From NCBI RefSeq assembly GCF_002091475.1, contig NZ_BCTR01000019.1, positions 26,611 through 90,610 on the forward strand: a stretch of DNA of 64,000 nt. Reading direction: 5' to 3'. A program made the translations under genes and the position numbers. Positions 34,961-43,486 of the stretch are shown here, one piece after another. This stretch comes from Sphingomonas azotifigens NBRC 15497 (GTDB taxonomy: Bacteria; Pseudomonadota; Alphaproteobacteria; Sphingomonadales; Sphingomonadaceae). Below the pieces are notes generated by a model. That model saw nothing but the letters and a program-made list of their open reading frames with translations. It was not told the origin of the DNA and did not search any database. Each line of letters opens with the position of its first letter. The stretch's first letter is position 1.

Positions 34961-36795
34961 TCCGCGCCCAGCGCTTCCTTGCCCTGCTTGCCTGTACCGC
35001 GTTGCTGCCCGTCGCCGCCTCCGCCGAGACGCCGCCCATGGGCCAGAAGCGGATCACGCTCACCGCGCGCAACCAGCGCGTCGATGTCGCCGTGGTCGAT
35101 CTGTTCGGCCAGGCCGGGGTCAAGGCCAAGGTGAGCTCGGCCGTTACCGGCAAGGTCAACGGCGTGTTCGTCGGCACGCCCCGCCAGGTGTGGACCCAGC
35201 TCGCCAAGGCCTTCAACCTCGTCGCTTACTATGACGGCGCGGTGGTGCGCGTGTACTCGGCTGCCGAGGTGACCTCGCGCAGCTTCAACGCTGCCGATCC
35301 CGAGGCCGTGGTGCGCGACGCGCAGAAGCTGCGCATTCTCGACGACGCCAACCGCGTATCGGCGGCGAGCAACTCGGTGAGCGCGACCGGCGTGCCCGCG
35401 TTCCTTGATCGTGTCGCCCAGCTGGCGGGCACCGCGGGCAATCCGGCGGTGATCCAAGCCTCGGCCACGTCCTCGAACGCGCCGATCGTCTCGCCGCTGC
35501 TCGGGCCGGCTGCACTGGAGACGGTGGCGAGTTCGCCGCTCCGCTCCAAGGTGCTGAGCGGCGCGACCACCCGCTCGCCCTATGAGGTGCGGATCTTCTA
35601 CCTCCGCTATGCCCGCGCAGACGACACGATCCAGAAGAGCTTCGACCGCACCATCACCATTCCCGGCGTCGGCTCCATCCTGCGCGGGATGATGGGCGAC
35701 GGGCGGCCCAGCGCGACCGTCTCTACCAGCGGCAATTTCGAAGCCGAGCGCCAGTCGCTCCCCCGGCTCGGCGGACGCGGCCTCAATGCCGTGCCGCCCG
35801 ACGAGGCGCAGCGTAGTTTCGACCAGCAGGGCACGCCGGGGCTCGATACCGTGGTGGTGCGCGAGGCGGCGGTGCGCGACATCAACGGGCCGCGCGTGGA
35901 GGTCGATCCCAGCAACAACGCCGTGCTGATCCGCGACCGGCCGGAATCGATGACCGTCTACGAAGACATCGTCCGCGCGCTCGATGTCGAGCCGCGCGGG
36001 GTGGAGATCGAGGCGACGATCCTCGAGCTCGACACCAGCAAGCTCAAGGAACTCGGGCTCGACTTCGGCTTCAAGACCGGCGGACTGGGCGCGCTGTTCG
36101 GCGGCAATGCGACCAACCCGACCAACAACTTCTCCAGCGGCAATGTCGGCGCAGCCTATCTCACGGGCGGGCTGGACCTGTTCGCGGCGCGGATCACCGC
36201 GCTGGAGAAGACCGGCGCGCTGCGGGTGATCTCGCGGCCGCGGCTGAGCACGCTCAACAACATCCCCGCCGTGTTCAACAACCAGGTGCAATATTATGTC
36301 CGCGTCGCCGGCGACCGGCAGGTGGACCTGTTCCCGGTGACGGCGGGCATGGTGATGCGGGTCAATCCGTCGATCCTCTATGACGGCGGCGAACTGCGCA
36401 CCCGCATGGCGATCGAGATCCTCGACGGTTCGCCGACCGGCCTGGTGGTCGACGGCATCCCGGCGGTGAAGCAGAGCAGCATCAATACCAGCGCGGTGGT
36501 GAAGCAGGGCGAGAGCCTGCTGATCGGCGGCATGACCGTCGAGACGTCCTACGACTACAAGTCGAAGGTGCCGGTGGCGGGCGACGTGCCGATCCTCGGC
36601 CAGGCCTTCCGCAAGCGCAAGAAGGGCGACCAGCATTTCGAGCGCATCTTCCTGATCACCCCGCGCGTCGTTTCGCGCCGCGAGCAGCAGGCGGCGGCGG
36701 TGGAGCCGACCTCCGCCACCAATCCGATCCCGATCGAGCAGATCCAGGCCGCCGCTGATCACCACGAGAAGCGCAGCCGGAGGGCGCGCCGGTGA
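34957..36795 (+). CDS. sctC: SctC, type III secretin (outer-membrane ring)
   Basis: 612 aa. Signal peptide at ~1-25 (LALLACTALLPVAASAETPP). N0/N1-type domains follow (TLTARNQRVDVAVVDLFGQA; VEVDPSNNAVLIRDRPESM), then the secretin domain (~340-590) with VPVAGDVPILGQAFRKRKKG and FERIFLITPRVV. It forms the outer-membrane ring. This gene separates the locus from a flagellar system, which has no secretin. Its final GTGA overlaps the sctD start. Confidence 0.95.
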   Translation: MIRAQRFLALLACTALLPVAASAETPPMGQKRITLTARNQRVDVAVVDLFGQAGVKAKVSSAVTGKVNGVFVGTPRQVWTQLAKAFNLVAYYDGAVVRVYSAAEVTSRSFNAADPEAVVRDAQKLRILDDANRVSAASNSVSATGVPAFLDRVAQLAGTAGNPAVIQASATSSNAPIVSPLLGPAALETVASSPLRSKVLSGATTRSPYEVRIFYLRYARADDTIQKSFDRTITIPGVGSILRGMMGDGRPSATVSTSGNFEAERQSLPRLGGRGLNAVPPDEAQRSFDQQGTPGLDTVVVREAAVRDINGPRVEVDPSNNAVLIRDRPESMTVYEDIVRALDVEPRGVEIEATILELDTSKLKELGLDFGFKTGGLGALFGGNATNPTNNFSSGNVGAAYLTGGLDLFAARITALEKTGALRVISRPRLSTLNNIPAVFNNQVQYYVRVAGDRQVDLFPVTAGMVMRVNPSILYDGGELRTRMAIEILDGSPTGLVVDGIPAVKQSSINTSAVVKQGESLLIGGMTVETSYDYKSKVPVAGDVPILGQAFRKRKKGDQHFERIFLITPRVVSRREQQAAAVEPTSATNPIPIEQIQAAADHHEKRSRRARR

Positions 36796-38012
36796 ACGCG
36801 CCCTTCGCGCCCGTAAAGCCCGGCACCATAGTGCTGCGGGTGCTCAACGGCCGCCTGTCCGGCGCCGAGCACCGCCTGCACCGGGGCAAGTTCGTCCGCG
36901 TCGGGCATGGGTTCGAGCACGACATCGTGCTGCGCGATCCCTCCGCGCGCGGGATCTCGCTGGAGCTCGACCTGGGCGAGGGCATGGCCTGCGTGCGGGT
37001 GGCGGCGGGGCAGGTGACGTTGCTCGGGCGTCCCGTCTCGGCGGGCGAGCAGGCCTCGCTGCCGCCGTTCGTGCCGATGCTGGTGGGCTCGGTCGCCGTC
37101 GCGATCGGTGAGCCGGAGGACCCGCGCTGGGACGATGCGATCCGTCTCGCGCCGATGGTGGCGCCTGCCGCCGGCGATGCGCCCGTTCTGGCGCCGCAGC
37201 GTGCCGCGATCCCCGAGCGGGTGGCGACGCGGCTCTACCCGATGCGCGGGGCACTGGCGCTGGATCGCTATTGGCCCGCCTATGCCGCTGCCGTCGCGGC
37301 CTTGCTGCTCCTCCTGCTGTTCGCGCCGCCCGCCGTCCGCTGGGCGACGCACCAGCTGCACGACACCGCGGGGGAACAGGCGATGCTCGCCGCCGCGGGC
37401 TTCCGCGACCTCAAGGTCGAGGAGACCCGCAACGGCACGATCGTGCGTGGGGTCGTCAAGGACGACGCAGCGCTTGCCCGGCTGCGCCAAGTCGTTTCCG
37501 AGCAGATCGGCCCGGCCACCCTCGACGTCGAGACGATGGACGGCCTCGCCGCCGCCGCCACCGATCTGCTGCGCGCGCAAGGGGTGGACGCGGAGGCCAT
37601 CCCGCGCCGCGGCAACACGCTGATGGTGAAGGCCGAATTCCTGCCCGCCGATCGTCAGGCCGATCTCGCCCGGCTGATCAAGGAGGATGTCCCCCGCATC
37701 ACCCGCGTCGACTTCGCGACCGACGGTGCACGCGGCGACCGCGACCTCCAATATTTCTTCTCGGGCGCCGAATATGGCCTCGCCACCTTCGTCGATGGCG
37801 ACCCCGGCTACATCACCACCGCCGACGGCACTCGCTGGTTCGCCGGTGCCACGGTGCCGACCGGCCACCGCATCGTCGCCATCGGCAACGGCCGCGCCAG
37901 CTTCGAGCGCGACGGCCGGATCGAAGAACTCGTCCTGGGGCCCAGCACGCCGCCGTCCCCGGCACCTTCCACCACCCCTGGCGGCGACACCAACGGAGTG
38001 ACCACCCAATGA
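36792..38012 (+). CDS. sctD: SctD, inner-membrane ring protein
   Basis: 406 aa. A cytoplasmic FHA-like N-terminal domain (VLRVLNGRLSGAEHRLHRGK, VGHGFEHDIVLRDP) is followed by one TM helix at ~160-185 (YAAAVAALLLLLLFAPPAV) and periplasmic BON/ring-building modules (LKVEETRNGTIVRGVV; ITRVDFATDG). This is the YscD/PrgH architecture. GTG start at 36792 overlapping the sctC stop. The C-terminus has a Pro/Ser tail, and its stop overlaps the next start by 3 bp. Confidence 0.9.
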   Translation: MNAPFAPVKPGTIVLRVLNGRLSGAEHRLHRGKFVRVGHGFEHDIVLRDPSARGISLELDLGEGMACVRVAAGQVTLLGRPVSAGEQASLPPFVPMLVGSVAVAIGEPEDPRWDDAIRLAPMVAPAAGDAPVLAPQRAAIPERVATRLYPMRGALALDRYWPAYAAAVAALLLLLLFAPPAVRWATHQLHDTAGEQAMLAAAGFRDLKVEETRNGTIVRGVVKDDAALARLRQVVSEQIGPATLDVETMDGLAAAATDLLRAQGVDAEAIPRRGNTLMVKAEFLPADRQADLARLIKEDVPRITRVDFATDGARGDRDLQYFFSGAEYGLATFVDGDPGYITTADGTRWFAGATVPTGHRIVAIGNGRASFERDGRIEELVLGPSTPPSPAPSTTPGGDTNGVTTQ

Positions 38013-38317
38013 CCAACCCGATCAACAGCGCCGTCCTCGGCACGATCGCCTCGCTCGGCAACATGGGCACCACCGAGAGCCGCACCGGCAGGGGCAATTG
38101 GTTCGAGGCGTTCGGCGAAGCCTGGGGCAAGGCGCTCGACACCCAGGCCGACACCATCACCGCCCAGTCCGACGTGGTGAGCCAGGGCGGCGACAAGCCT
38201 TCCGACATCACCCAGCTGACCACCGAATCGATGCGGATGAGCTTCATGGCGAACAGCTCGCACAGCTCGATCGACAGCGTCTCCAAGGCGCTCGAAACCA
38301 TGGCGCGGAAGAGCTGA
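38009..38317 (+). CDS. sctF: SctF-like needle subunit
   Basis: 102 aa, no signal peptide. The C-terminal ~70 residues form a predicted helix-turn-helix: GNWFEAFGEAWGKALDTQAD, a turn at GGDKPSD, then ITQLTTESMRMSFMANSSHS and a final helix ending ALETMARKS. The KPSD turn and the spacing to the C-terminus match needle subunits (PrgI: KPSDPALL; YscF: KPDNPALL). Position directly before sctI and sctJ fits as well. It is about 20 residues longer than most SctF. A second gene at 26180-26815 carries a related C-terminus. Confidence 0.72.
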   Translation: MTNPINSAVLGTIASLGNMGTTESRTGRGNWFEAFGEAWGKALDTQADTITAQSDVVSQGGDKPSDITQLTTESMRMSFMANSSHSSIDSVSKALETMARKS

Positions 38318-38319
38318 CG

Positions 38320-38742
38320 ATGAGCATCGATGCAATTGGCGCGCTGGTCGCGCCGGCCGGGGGGCAGGGCACGAACGGCGTGTCCCGCGCCTTCGAGCTG
38401 CTCGCCCCCGGCGGCCATGGCGGCGGCGCCACCACCCCGCAGTTCGACGCCCGCTTCCAGGCGGCGCTGGAGAAGATGGGCGGGGTGCAGGGCACCGTCG
38501 CCGCCGGCCCCATTCCGCCGGCGATGAAGGGCATGTTCAACGCGCTCGACCAGGTCAACGTCCAGGCCCGCGCCGTCTCGCGCTATGCCGAGACGGCCGA
38601 GGCCAGCGGCGGGCAGCTGACCCCGGGCGAGATGGTGCAGCTCAACATGAAATGCTCCGAATTCATGTTCCAGGCGCAGCTTACCTCCAACATTGCCAAC
38701 CGGAGTTCGGACGGCGTGCAGCAACTGTTCAAGCAGCAATGA
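38320..38742 (+). CDS. sctI: SctI, inner-rod protein
   Basis: 140 aa. The C-terminal part LTPGEMVQLNMKCSEFMFQA then QLTSNIANRSSDGVQQLFKQ is the YscI/PrgJ/HrpB signature that packs into the rod. The N-terminus is Gly/Ala-rich and without signal peptide, as expected for an early type III substrate. The stop overlaps the sctJ start by 4 bp. Confidence 0.88.
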   Translation: MSIDAIGALVAPAGGQGTNGVSRAFELLAPGGHGGGATTPQFDARFQAALEKMGGVQGTVAAGPIPPAMKGMFNALDQVNVQARAVSRYAETAEASGGQLTPGEMVQLNMKCSEFMFQAQLTSNIANRSSDGVQQLFKQQ

Positions 38743-39503
38743 GCGGCCGCGCCCCCGCCCGCCGCTGGCAGTCGCGGATCGCCGCGCCGCTGCTGGTGAT
38801 CGCCGCCTTCGGGCTTGCCGGCTGCAGCCGGCAGGAAGTCTATGGCAAGCTCACCGAACCGGCCGCCAACGAGATGATCGCCGTGCTCAACCAGGCCGGC
38901 ATCACCGCGACCAAGGTGGCGGGGGAGAAGGACCAGTGGAGCATCGCCGTCGACCAGGCCGATTTCGCCCGCGCGGTGGAGACGCTGCGTGCGCACGGCC
39001 TGCCGCACGAGGACTATGACTCGCTCGGCTCGGTGTTCAAGAAGGAGGGTTTCACCTCCACCCCGCTGGAGGAGCGGGCGCGGCTGATCTACGGCCTCTC
39101 GCAGGAGCTGAGCCGGACGATCAGCGGCATCGACGGCGTGGTGCAGGCGCGCGTGCACCTGACCATGCCCGAAGCCGATCCGCTGTCGCGCGAGGCCAAG
39201 CCCTCGGCGGCATCGGTGTTCGTGAAATACCGCACCGGCTTCGACCTGCGCAGCCAGACCGGGGCGATCAAGTCCCTGGTCACGAACTCGATCGACGGGC
39301 TCACCTATGACCGCGTCTCGGTGGTGATGGTGCCGGCGCAGGCGGCGCCGGTGCTGCCGGAGAGCGAGGGCATGGTATCGGTGTCGACGCTGATGCGCGG
39401 GGCGATCGGCGTGGTGGCGCTGATCGTGCTGGCGATTGCGGGACGCGGGCTGTGGCGGATGCGGAAACCGCGGACCAGCGTGCCGGATACGGTGCAGCGA
39501 TGA
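38739..39503 (+). CDS. sctJ: SctJ, inner-membrane ring lipoprotein
   Basis: 254 aa. Lipoprotein signal with lipobox LAGC (~25), two ring-building domains (YGKLTEPAANEMIAVLNQAG; ARLIYGLSQELSRTISGIDG, VVQARVHLTMPEADPLS; VSVVMVPAQAAP), then a C-terminal TM helix (LMRGAIGVVALIVLAIAGRG). This is the EscJ/YscJ/MxiJ family. Start ATG 38739 chosen over the longer open frame. Confidence 0.95.
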   Translation: MSGRAPARRWQSRIAAPLLVIAAFGLAGCSRQEVYGKLTEPAANEMIAVLNQAGITATKVAGEKDQWSIAVDQADFARAVETLRAHGLPHEDYDSLGSVFKKEGFTSTPLEERARLIYGLSQELSRTISGIDGVVQARVHLTMPEADPLSREAKPSAASVFVKYRTGFDLRSQTGAIKSLVTNSIDGLTYDRVSVVMVPAQAAPVLPESEGMVSVSTLMRGAIGVVALIVLAIAGRGLWRMRKPRTSVPDTVQR

Positions 39504-39976
39504 ACCGGGAGACGCGGAACGCCAAGCTGGTGCTGGTCGCCCGGCATTGTGGGCAGGGACGCGGCGCGCGTTTTGCCCGGCGGGCGCGCGGGCAGTCGGT
39601 GGTGTGCTTCGGCGACCTCGCCAAGCTGCCCGACTGGCTCGATGCGCCCGAGGCGCAGCGCGCGCGGATCGCGGCGGCGGCGGGGCTGCTGCGCCACCGC
39701 CGCGCGATCGATGCCGAGCTTTCGGGGCCGCGTCTCGCGGCACTGGCGGCCGCCGTGGGCGAGCCGCTGTTCGACACGGTGTGCGAAGCCGAGGTGCCGG
39801 AGATGGTCGGGGCGGAAAAGCTGCCGCCACCCGAGCGCGTGCTGGCCGCCGGCAGGCAATTGCTGGAGGCCGCCCTGCCGCTCGCCTTGCAGGACCAGTT
39901 CTCCGGTGCGCGCGACGATGCCGTGGCGCGGGACCTGCTGGTCCGGGCCCATGCCATTGCGGAGAGCCTCGCATGA
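39500..39976 (+). CDS. SctK-like sorting-platform protein
   Basis: 158 aa, cytoplasmic and helical, no signal. Residues such as LPDWLDAPEAQRARIAAAAG and LDTV-like FDTVCEAEVPEM are compatible with the poorly conserved SctK/YscK family, but the call rests mainly on position: it lies exactly between sctJ and sctL, where sctK is found in many systems, and overlaps both (4 bp each). SctK links the SctQ pods to the SctD ring. Confidence 0.6.
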   Translation: MNRETRNAKLVLVARHCGQGRGARFARRARGQSVVCFGDLAKLPDWLDAPEAQRARIAAAAGLLRHRRAIDAELSGPRLAALAAAVGEPLFDTVCEAEVPEMVGAEKLPPPERVLAAGRQLLEAALPLALQDQFSGARDDAVARDLLVRAHAIAESLA

Positions 39977-40560
39977 CCTATCATCTCGTCCATGCCGATG
40001 ATGCCGCGCTGCTGTTCAGCGAGCGGGCGGTGATCAAGCGCGAGGAGCGCCAGTCCTTCGCCGACGCGGTGGCGTTGCTGGGCGCGGTGCGCGAGGCGCA
40101 GGCGCGCGCGGTGCAAGCTGCGAACGATGCGCGGGAAGAGGCCTACAGCACCGCATTGCACGGCGCGCGGGCCGATATCGAGGAGCTGCTCGCCCGCGAG
40201 ATCGCGCAGTTTTCCAAGGCTATTGATTTGCAGGAGCAGGCTTGTCGCGCCGAAATCGCCGACGCCGCGCTGGCGGCGGTCCACGCCGTGCTGGGCGAGC
40301 TCGACGACGCGACCTTGGTGCCGGCGCTGGTCGCTCGCGCGCTCGATCGGCTGCAGCCGCAAGGTGCGGTGATCGTCGCCGTCGCGCCGGAGATGGCGGA
40401 CAAGGTTGCAGCTCGGCTCGTCGACTTGGCCGAGGTCACGATCCTGCCCGATCCGGCTCTCGGGGCGCACGACTGCGCAATTCGAACCGAACAGGGGCAG
40501 GTGATCGCGAGCCTTTCCGTGCAGCTCGAAACCCTCGCCAAGCGCTGGGGGGTGGCATGA
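39973..40560 (+). CDS. sctL: SctL, stator/ATPase regulator (FliH/YscL family)
   Basis: 195 aa. The N-terminal half is a long charged coiled coil (RAVIKREERQSFADAVALLG .. ALHGARADIEELLAREIAQF), and the C-terminal half is a globular V-ATPase E-subunit-like domain (VIVAVAPEMADKVAARLVDL, HDCAIRTEQGQVIASLSVQL). SctL tethers the SctN hexamer to the sorting platform. The stop overlaps the sctN start by 4 bp. Confidence 0.87.
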   Translation: MTYHLVHADDAALLFSERAVIKREERQSFADAVALLGAVREAQARAVQAANDAREEAYSTALHGARADIEELLAREIAQFSKAIDLQEQACRAEIADAALAAVHAVLGELDDATLVPALVARALDRLQPQGAVIVAVAPEMADKVAARLVDLAEVTILPDPALGAHDCAIRTEQGQVIASLSVQLETLAKRWGVA

Positions 40561-41876
40561 GCGACCCGCTGGCGCTGCTGCGTGCGCTCGACGCGGCGCC
40601 GATGTTCGAGCAGCATGGCCGCATCGTCGGCGCGCTCGGCACGACGTTGCGCGTTACCGGCGTACGTGCGCGGATCGGCGAGAATTGCGAGATCGTCGAT
40701 GCCGAGACCGGTTTCTCGCTCTGGGCCGAGGTGATCGGCCTCGCCGATGGCGGCGCAATTTTGACGCCGCTCGGGGACCTGCGCGGCCTGTCGATGCACA
40801 GCGACGTGATCCTGCGCAGCGGCGAGGATCGGGTGCCCTATGGTGCCGACATGCTGGGCCGTGTGCTTGACGCGCGGCTCCAGCCGCTCGACGGTCTGGG
40901 CAGCGTCCGCCGCGGCACCGACCGCCCCATCCATGGCGAGGCGCCCAACCCGATGCACCGCCGTCCCATCGACGCGGCGATGGAAACCGGCATCCGCGCG
41001 ATCGACGGGCTGATGCCGATCGGCATCGGCCAACGCGTCGGCATCTTCGCCAGCGCCGGTGTCGGCAAGTCGACCTTGCTCGCCAACCTCGCGCGCAACG
41101 CGCAGTGCGACGCGATCGTCATCGCGCTGATCGGCGAGCGCGGTCGCGAGGTGCGCGAGTTCATCGAGGAGACGCTCGGCGCCGAGGGGCTCACCCGATC
41201 GGTGGTGATCGTCGCCACCTCGGACCGCCCGGCGATGGAGCGGGTGCGCGCGGCGCATGTCGCCACCGCCATTGCCGAGGGGCTGCGCGACGAGGGCCGC
41301 CACGTGCTGCTGCTGATGGACAGCGTCACCCGCTTCGCCCGTGCGCTGCGCGAGATCGGGCTGGCGGCGGGCGAGCCGGCGGTGCGGCGCGGCTTCCCGC
41401 CCTCGGTGTTCGCCGAACTGCCCCGGCTGTTCGAACGCAGCGGCACCGCCGCCGAGGGCGCGATCACCGCGCTCTACACCGTGCTGCTGGAGGACGAGGA
41501 GGGCGATCCGATCGGCGAGGAAGTGCGCTCGCTGCTCGACGGCCATATCGTCCTCTCGCGCAAGCTGGCGTCGCGGGGACATTATCCGGCGATCGACGTG
41601 CTCGGCAGCCTGTCGCGCCTGTTCCCGCGTCTTGCGAGCGGCGCGCAGCAGCGTGCAGCGCACGGGCTTCGCGCGATGCTGGCCAAGCTCAACGAGATCG
41701 AACTGCTCGTCCAGATCGGTGAATATCAGCCCGGCCGCGATCCGCTGGCCGATCGCGCGCTGGCCGAGCGCCAGGCGATTGCCGCCTATCTGCGCCAGTC
41801 CGGCAGTGAACGCACCTCGCTGGGCGAGAGCATCGCCCGGCTACGCACCTTCGAGGAGATGGACCATGCCCGCTGA
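40557..41876 (+). CDS. sctN: SctN, type III secretion ATPase
   Basis: 439 aa. F1-beta-like ATPase with P-loop SAGVGKST at ~166-173, VIALIGERGREVREFIEETL, Walker B VLLLMDSVTRFARALREIGL, and GSLSRLFPRLAS near the C-terminus. It unfolds substrates and detaches chaperones at the base of the machine. A beta-barrel N-terminus and the LGRVLDARLQPLDG motif are also present. It is followed by the sctO-like gene with an 11-bp overlap. Confidence 0.96.
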   Translation: MSDPLALLRALDAAPMFEQHGRIVGALGTTLRVTGVRARIGENCEIVDAETGFSLWAEVIGLADGGAILTPLGDLRGLSMHSDVILRSGEDRVPYGADMLGRVLDARLQPLDGLGSVRRGTDRPIHGEAPNPMHRRPIDAAMETGIRAIDGLMPIGIGQRVGIFASAGVGKSTLLANLARNAQCDAIVIALIGERGREVREFIEETLGAEGLTRSVVIVATSDRPAMERVRAAHVATAIAEGLRDEGRHVLLLMDSVTRFARALREIGLAAGEPAVRRGFPPSVFAELPRLFERSGTAAEGAITALYTVLLEDEEGDPIGEEVRSLLDGHIVLSRKLASRGHYPAIDVLGSLSRLFPRLASGAQQRAAHGLRAMLAKLNEIELLVQIGEYQPGRDPLADRALAERQAIAAYLRQSGSERTSLGESIARLRTFEEMDHAR

Positions 41877-42321
41877 CAATCGCGCGCCCGTGCTGGCGCG
41901 CATCGCCGAGATGCGCGAGCAGCGACTCAAGCGCGCGCTGATCGAGGCGCGTGAGGCCGCCGCGCAGGCGCGAGCGGCGGCCAGCGCTGCCGAGGCCGCA
42001 CGCATCGCGGCGGAACGCGCGCGCGGCGATGCGCGGCTGCTGTTCCAGGCGAGTCCGGCCTGTCCGCAGACGCGGCTCTGGCTCGACCAGAGGCTGGCCG
42101 AGGAATTCGGTGCCGCGGCCCGTGCAAGCGACCAGCGCGCACGCCACGAGATCGCGGTCGATGCGCAGGGGGCCGCCGGACGCGCGCTCGACCAGCACCG
42201 CGTCCGCAGCGAGAGCGTCGCCACGCATCACCAGACCCTCCGCCGCGCCGAGCAGCGCCGGGCCGAGGATCGCATCGATTCCGAAGCCGCATCCTTTCTC
42301 CTGTCGCGAGGTTGGGCATGA
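41866..42321 (+). CDS. sctO: SctO-like stalk protein (FliJ/YscO-type coiled coil)
   Basis: 151 aa, almost entirely helical and charged (RIAEMREQRLKRALIEAREA, then RAAASAAEAARIAAERARGD), forming a long coiled-coil hairpin. This is what SctO/FliJ proteins look like, and it is encoded in the usual place right after sctN. The start at 41866 has GAGGAGAT about 7-14 bp upstream inside sctN. Sequence identity in this family is low, so position carries much weight. Confidence 0.75.
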   Translation: MPADNRAPVLARIAEMREQRLKRALIEAREAAAQARAAASAAEAARIAAERARGDARLLFQASPACPQTRLWLDQRLAEEFGAAARASDQRARHEIAVDAQGAAGRALDQHRVRSESVATHHQTLRRAEQRRAEDRIDSEAASFLLSRGWA

Positions 42322-42872
42322 ACGGCGCCCCGACCAGCGGCTCGGTCCAGAGCAAGCCGGCACCCACCCCCCGCGATGCGCCCGCCAAGGGCGAGCCCGA
42401 AGCCGCGCCGAAGCAGCGCAAGGCGTTCGCCGATGCGCTCTCCCGCCACGCCGGTAAGCGGACGGCGAAGGATCCCGGCATGGACAAGGCCGACGGGTTG
42501 GCCGCGATGATCGCGCCTCGAGACTTCGCCGCCCTCGCCGTGGCCGCACGGCCGTCGGCGGCGAGTGCCGTAGATCCCGCGCAGCACGCCCAACTCGACC
42601 GTATCGCAGCCGCCATCGCCGAAGTCAGCAAGACCGCGCAGCCCGAGGTGCATCTGTCGCTGCCGCTGGGCAGCTACAAGGTGGAAGGCGCGGTGCTGGG
42701 GCATGACCTGGCGGGGCAGGTCAACGTGCTGCTGATCCCCTCGGCCGCCGTGCCGCCGGCGGTGGCAGCCCAATGGAGCGAGCAGCTGCACGAGCGCCTG
42801 CTGCGGCGCGAGGTGCGCGTCGGCAAGGTGGGCGTGCAGGGCAACGCGGTGGCGATGGCGGCGCGGCGCTGA
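42318..42872 (+). CDS. sctP: SctP-like needle-length/FliK-type protein
   Basis: 184 aa. A Pro/Lys-rich, disordered N-terminal half (SKPAPTPRDAPAKGEPEAAP) is followed by a compact C-terminal domain (QPEVHLSLPLGSYKVEGAVL, VNVLLIPSAAVP, LLRREVRVGKVGVQGNAV) like the FliK/SctP switch domain. SctP measures the needle and acts with SctU. It is the last gene of the plus operon, overlapping sctO by 4 bp. A small inverted repeat (CGCTGAG...CTCAGCG, 42867-42889) sits at the convergent junction. Confidence 0.65.
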   Translation: MNGAPTSGSVQSKPAPTPRDAPAKGEPEAAPKQRKAFADALSRHAGKRTAKDPGMDKADGLAAMIAPRDFAALAVAARPSAASAVDPAQHAQLDRIAAAIAEVSKTAQPEVHLSLPLGSYKVEGAVLGHDLAGQVNVLLIPSAAVPPAVAAQWSEQLHERLLRREVRVGKVGVQGNAVAMAARR

Positions 42873-42883
42873 GGCTGCGTCGC

Positions 42884-43354
42884 TCAGCGAACGGTCCGCG
42901 TCGGGTCCTCACGTAGCCGTACGATCGCGCCGTCGATTGCCGCGAGGGCCTTGTCGCAGTCCGACATGCCCGGCCGGGCATCGGGATCGAGCAGCGCATC
43001 GCCGAGGCCGGAAAGCCGATCCAGCACGTCGCTGGTCGGCGAGGCGGCGACGAGCGCAGCGACCTCGCTCGTGAAGGCGTTGAGCGCCCGCGACAGCCGT
43101 CCGGCACCCGCGGGGCTGGCGTTCAGGGAAGCGGCGAGATCACGCGCCATGCTCTCGGTGTCATATGGATCGACAGATCGCCGCGGTGCAGCGCCTCCCT
43201 CGATCAGCCCCAGCGCGCGCGTGAGTGTGCCGGCGACGCGGTTGGACAACACCGTCATCGCCTGGCCGACCAGCGCGTGCGGCGTCGTGCCGGTCGCGCC
43301 GATGGTACCGATCGCAGTTGCGCGCGGACCATCGATTCCGATGGGCTGAGTCAT
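42884..43354 (-). CDS. Glycine/alanine-rich hypothetical protein, candidate secreted substrate
   Basis: 156 aa, no signal peptide or TM helix. The N-terminus is small-residue rich (GIDGPRATAIGTIGATGTTP), followed by helical segments (QAMTVLSNRVAGTLTRALGL; GRLSRALNAFTSEVAALVAA; DVLDRLSGLGDALLD). The family is not recognised; size and composition recall type III substrates or helper proteins. It is convergent with sctP and has a CTAA-type box 64 bp upstream. The ATG at 43354 is preferred over the longer frame, which runs through the box. Confidence 0.5.
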   Translation of the reverse strand: MTQPIGIDGPRATAIGTIGATGTTPHALVGQAMTVLSNRVAGTLTRALGLIEGGAAPRRSVDPYDTESMARDLAASLNASPAGAGRLSRALNAFTSEVAALVAASPTSDVLDRLSGLGDALLDPDARPGMSDCDKALAAIDGAIVRLREDPTRTVR

Positions 43355-43418
43355 GGCCGAATCTTGTCCTGCAAGAGGATCATGCGGTCGTAGGTAGCGA
43401 ATTGCCGATCCCGGCGCG

Positions 43419-43435
43419 CTCCACGAATCGCTTAG
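43419..43435 (-). promoter_or_regulatory. CTAA-type box upstream of the hypothetical substrate gene
   Basis: Minus strand: CTAAGCGATTCGTGGAG, followed by CGCG, 64 bp before the start codon at 43354. Nearly identical to the box upstream of the needle-like gene, including the GGAGCGCG flank. Confidence 0.55.
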
Positions 43436-43440
43436 AGACT

Positions 43441-43472
43441 GTTTGGAAATGCGCCGCAGCGCATTTCCAAAC
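43441..43472. terminator. Perfect 14-bp hairpin after the ankyrin lipoprotein gene
   Basis: Arms 43441-43454 and 43459-43472 with a 4-nt loop (CGCA). It lies 14 bp after the stop codon of the ankyrin gene on the minus strand and 6 bp before the next CTAA box, so it probably ends the lipase-ankyrin transcript. No T-run. Confidence 0.6.
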
Positions 43473-43486
43473 GGGCGCTTAGGCAT

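Noticed and set aside
34375..36765. 796-codon minus-strand frame over sctC
   Set aside because: Shadow of the secretin gene; no start signal or family match.
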